A DNA stretch of 5,573 nt, from the NCBI GenBank assembly GCA_021296165.1, contig JAGWAW010000111.1, positions 1 to 5,573 of the forward strand, read 5' to 3'. A model generated the notes under the pieces. That model made no database searches, had not been told where the DNA came from, and was given only the letters and a program-made list of their open reading frames with translations. The translations under genes were made by a program, and so were the position numbers. Below, piece by piece: positions 4,189 through 5,573 of the stretch (position 1 is the first letter of the stretch; every line of letters starts with the position of its first letter). This stretch comes from Nitrosopumilaceae archaeon. GTDB taxonomy: Archaea > Thermoproteota > Nitrososphaeria > Nitrososphaerales > Nitrosopumilaceae.

Positions 4189-5573
4189 GACGGGGGCGTC
4201 CTGGTGGGACTGGAGATACACCAGCAGCTGGACACCGGCAGCAAGCTGTTCTGCAGGTGTACTGGAGTACGGGAGCCCGGGCGCACGGAGTCGTTCGTGA
4301 GGAGGCTGCGCCCCGTAAGGAGCGAGATGGGAGGGTACGACCCGGCCGCCCTCTTTGAGGAGTCACGAAACAAGGCGATACAGTACCGGGCGGATACGAA
4401 CAACACGTGTTTGGTGGAGCGGGACGAGGAGCCCCCCCGCGAGGTCGACCACATGTCCAAGAGGGCCGCCCTGGTGGTGGCCGCCGCCCTGGAGTCGTCC
4501 GTGTTCGAGGAGGTGTACCCCATGAGGAAGACCGTGATAGACGGCTCCAACACCAGCGGGTTCCAGAGGACGATGCTGGTCGCCCAAGGCGGCCGGCTGC
4601 GCGCCGGCGACACATGCGTGGGCGTGCAGTCCATATGCCTGGAGGAGGACTCGGCCAGGCCGCTGGGCGAGGAGGGCGACATGAAGGCATACGCGCTGGA
4701 CCGGCTGGGAATACCGCTGGTGGAGATAGCGCTGGAGCCCGTTCCGGGGGATCCCAAGGCGGTGCGGCGCGTGGCCGAGACCCTGGGGAGGCTGCTCCGG
4801 AGGACCGGCATGGTCGCCCGGGGCATAGGCACCATACGGCAGGACGTCAACGTCTCGGTGCGGGGGGGCGGCGGCATAGTGGAGGTGAAGGGGGTGCAGT
4901 ACCTGGACCAGCTGGAGAAGGTCATAGAGTATGAGGGGATGCGGCAGGTCGGGCTGCTCTCCGTGCGGGATATGATACGGGAGAGGGATCTGGCCCCGCC
5001 CGGGGACGACGACATATTCGACGCTACAGATATGATGGAAGGGTGCGGGTCCGATATAGTGCGGGGGGCCCTGCGCCGGGGGGACCGCATATGCGGCGTG
5101 CGCCTGCGGGGGTATGCCGGGATACTGGGGATGGAGCCCCGCCCGGGGATACGGCTGGGCCGGGAGCTGGGAGAGGCCGTCAAGTATTATGGGGTGGGCG
5201 GTGTGTTCCACACCGACGAGCTGCCCGGATATGGGATAGGGGAGGGCGACGTCGCATCCCTGTATGGCCATGCGGGGGCGACGCCGGATGCAGACGCCCT
5301 GGTGCTGGTGGCCGCGCCCCCCGGCCGCGTGAGCCACGTGGTGCACTCCATCATGCGCCGGGTGGGGCAGGCCGGCGAGGGGGTGCCCGCCGAGACCCGG
5401 CTGGCCGAGCAGTCCGGGCGGACTATATTCATGCGCCCCCGGCCAGGATCGGCCCGGATGTACCCGGAGACGGACATCCCCCCCGTGCTGGTCTCCGGGG
5501 AGGACATGGCCGAGGCGCGGAGCATGATACCCATACCCTGGGAGGAGGCTGTGCGGGAGTGCTCGGCCAAATA
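4186..5573 (+). CDS. gatE: Glu-tRNA(Gln) amidotransferase subunit E (3' end cut by window)
   Basis: This is the kinase/transamidase subunit of GatDE, in the GatB family. It phosphorylates the glutamate on Glu-tRNA(Gln) and replaces the phosphate with ammonia from GatD. The frame stays open for 462 codons and leaves the window without a stop. Family members are about 600-630 residues, so the C-terminal helical and tail domains, which bind tRNA, are mostly missing. VGLEIHQQLD (7-16), followed by LFCRC (21-25) with a C-x-C pair, is the family N-terminus. CLVERDEEPP (75-84), SNTSGFQRT (121-129), IRQDVNVSV (217-225), VEVKGVQYLDQ (232-242) and ARMYPETDIPP (423-433) are further signature blocks. About 290-410 is the AspRS-like insertion that separates GatE from bacterial GatB, with FHTDELPGYGI at 341-351. 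The first ATG is used because VGLEIHQQ must lie near the N-terminus and the ATG overlaps the gatD stop. No frameshift is seen. Confidence 0.96.
   Translation, partial: MDGGVLVGLEIHQQLDTGSKLFCRCTGVREPGRTESFVRRLRPVRSEMGGYDPAALFEESRNKAIQYRADTNNTCLVERDEEPPREVDHMSKRAALVVAAALESSVFEEVYPMRKTVIDGSNTSGFQRTMLVAQGGRLRAGDTCVGVQSICLEEDSARPLGEEGDMKAYALDRLGIPLVEIALEPVPGDPKAVRRVAETLGRLLRRTGMVARGIGTIRQDVNVSVRGGGGIVEVKGVQYLDQLEKVIEYEGMRQVGLLSVRDMIRERDLAPPGDDDIFDATDMMEGCGSDIVRGALRRGDRICGVRLRGYAGILGMEPRPGIRLGRELGEAVKYYGVGGVFHTDELPGYGIGEGDVASLYGHAGATPDADALVLVAAPPGRVSHVVHSIMRRVGQAGEGVPAETRLAEQSGRTIFMRPRPGSARMYPETDIPPVLVSGEDMAEARSMIPIPWEEAVRECSAK

Noticed and set aside
3479..4690. Long antisense open frame (403 codons) across gatD and gatE
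   Set aside because: Pro/Arg-rich shadow translation, no motif, overlapping two intact genes.
4107..5183. Antisense open frame (358 codons) opposite gatE
   Set aside because: Ser/Pro/Arg-rich shadow of the GatE frame with no family resemblance.

Overview
The window looks like a piece of a GC-rich archaeal chromosome. It is most likely from a marine Thaumarchaeon (Nitrososphaeria), and Cenarchaeum symbiosum or a close relative is my best guess. Three signs support this. The genes are archaeal in type: GatD and GatE form the archaea-specific Glu-tRNA(Gln) amidotransferase, and the AAA ATPase is an archaeal CDC48/VAT protein. There is an archaeal TATA box at leaderless spacing in front of the first operon gene. 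Codon use is unusual, with AUA the main isoleucine codon (24 of 28 in gatD) despite high GC. The species name is inference; the archaeal origin is well supported.

Layout, left to right, all real genes on the + strand. (1) Positions 1-377 hold the 3' end of a TnpB/OrfB-type (IS200/IS605-like) gene cut by the left edge, with its zinc finger and the last RuvC motif visible. (2) Positions 378-675 are non-coding. They hold a cluster of palindromes and inverted repeats next to the tnpB end, then a short direct-repeat/inverted-repeat motif, then a TATA box. (3) Positions 676-2919 encode a complete two-ring CDC48/VAT AAA+ ATPase. (4) After 4 bp comes gatD (2924-4186), complete. (5) gatE overlaps the gatD stop by one base (4186 onward) and runs off the right edge with 462 codons visible.

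cdc48, gatD and gatE are so tightly packed that they almost certainly form one transcription unit, driven by the promoter at about 644-654. GatD and GatE form one enzyme: GatD releases ammonia from an amide donor and GatE uses it to convert Glu-tRNA(Gln) to Gln-tRNA(Gln). CDC48 is a protein unfoldase. Its D1 pore loop is aromatic and its last residues (YFR) resemble a proteasome-docking HbYX tail, so it may feed the 20S proteasome. Joining protein quality control and tRNA amidation in one operon is a context observation, not evidence of a shared pathway.

I see no clear sign of a wholly new system. The least explained part is the structured, CCGCGG-rich stretch at about 225-514, which spans the tnpB 3' end and its flank. 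It could be the right end and omega-RNA region of the element, but this cannot be settled from one copy. No tRNA, rRNA or CRISPR array was seen.
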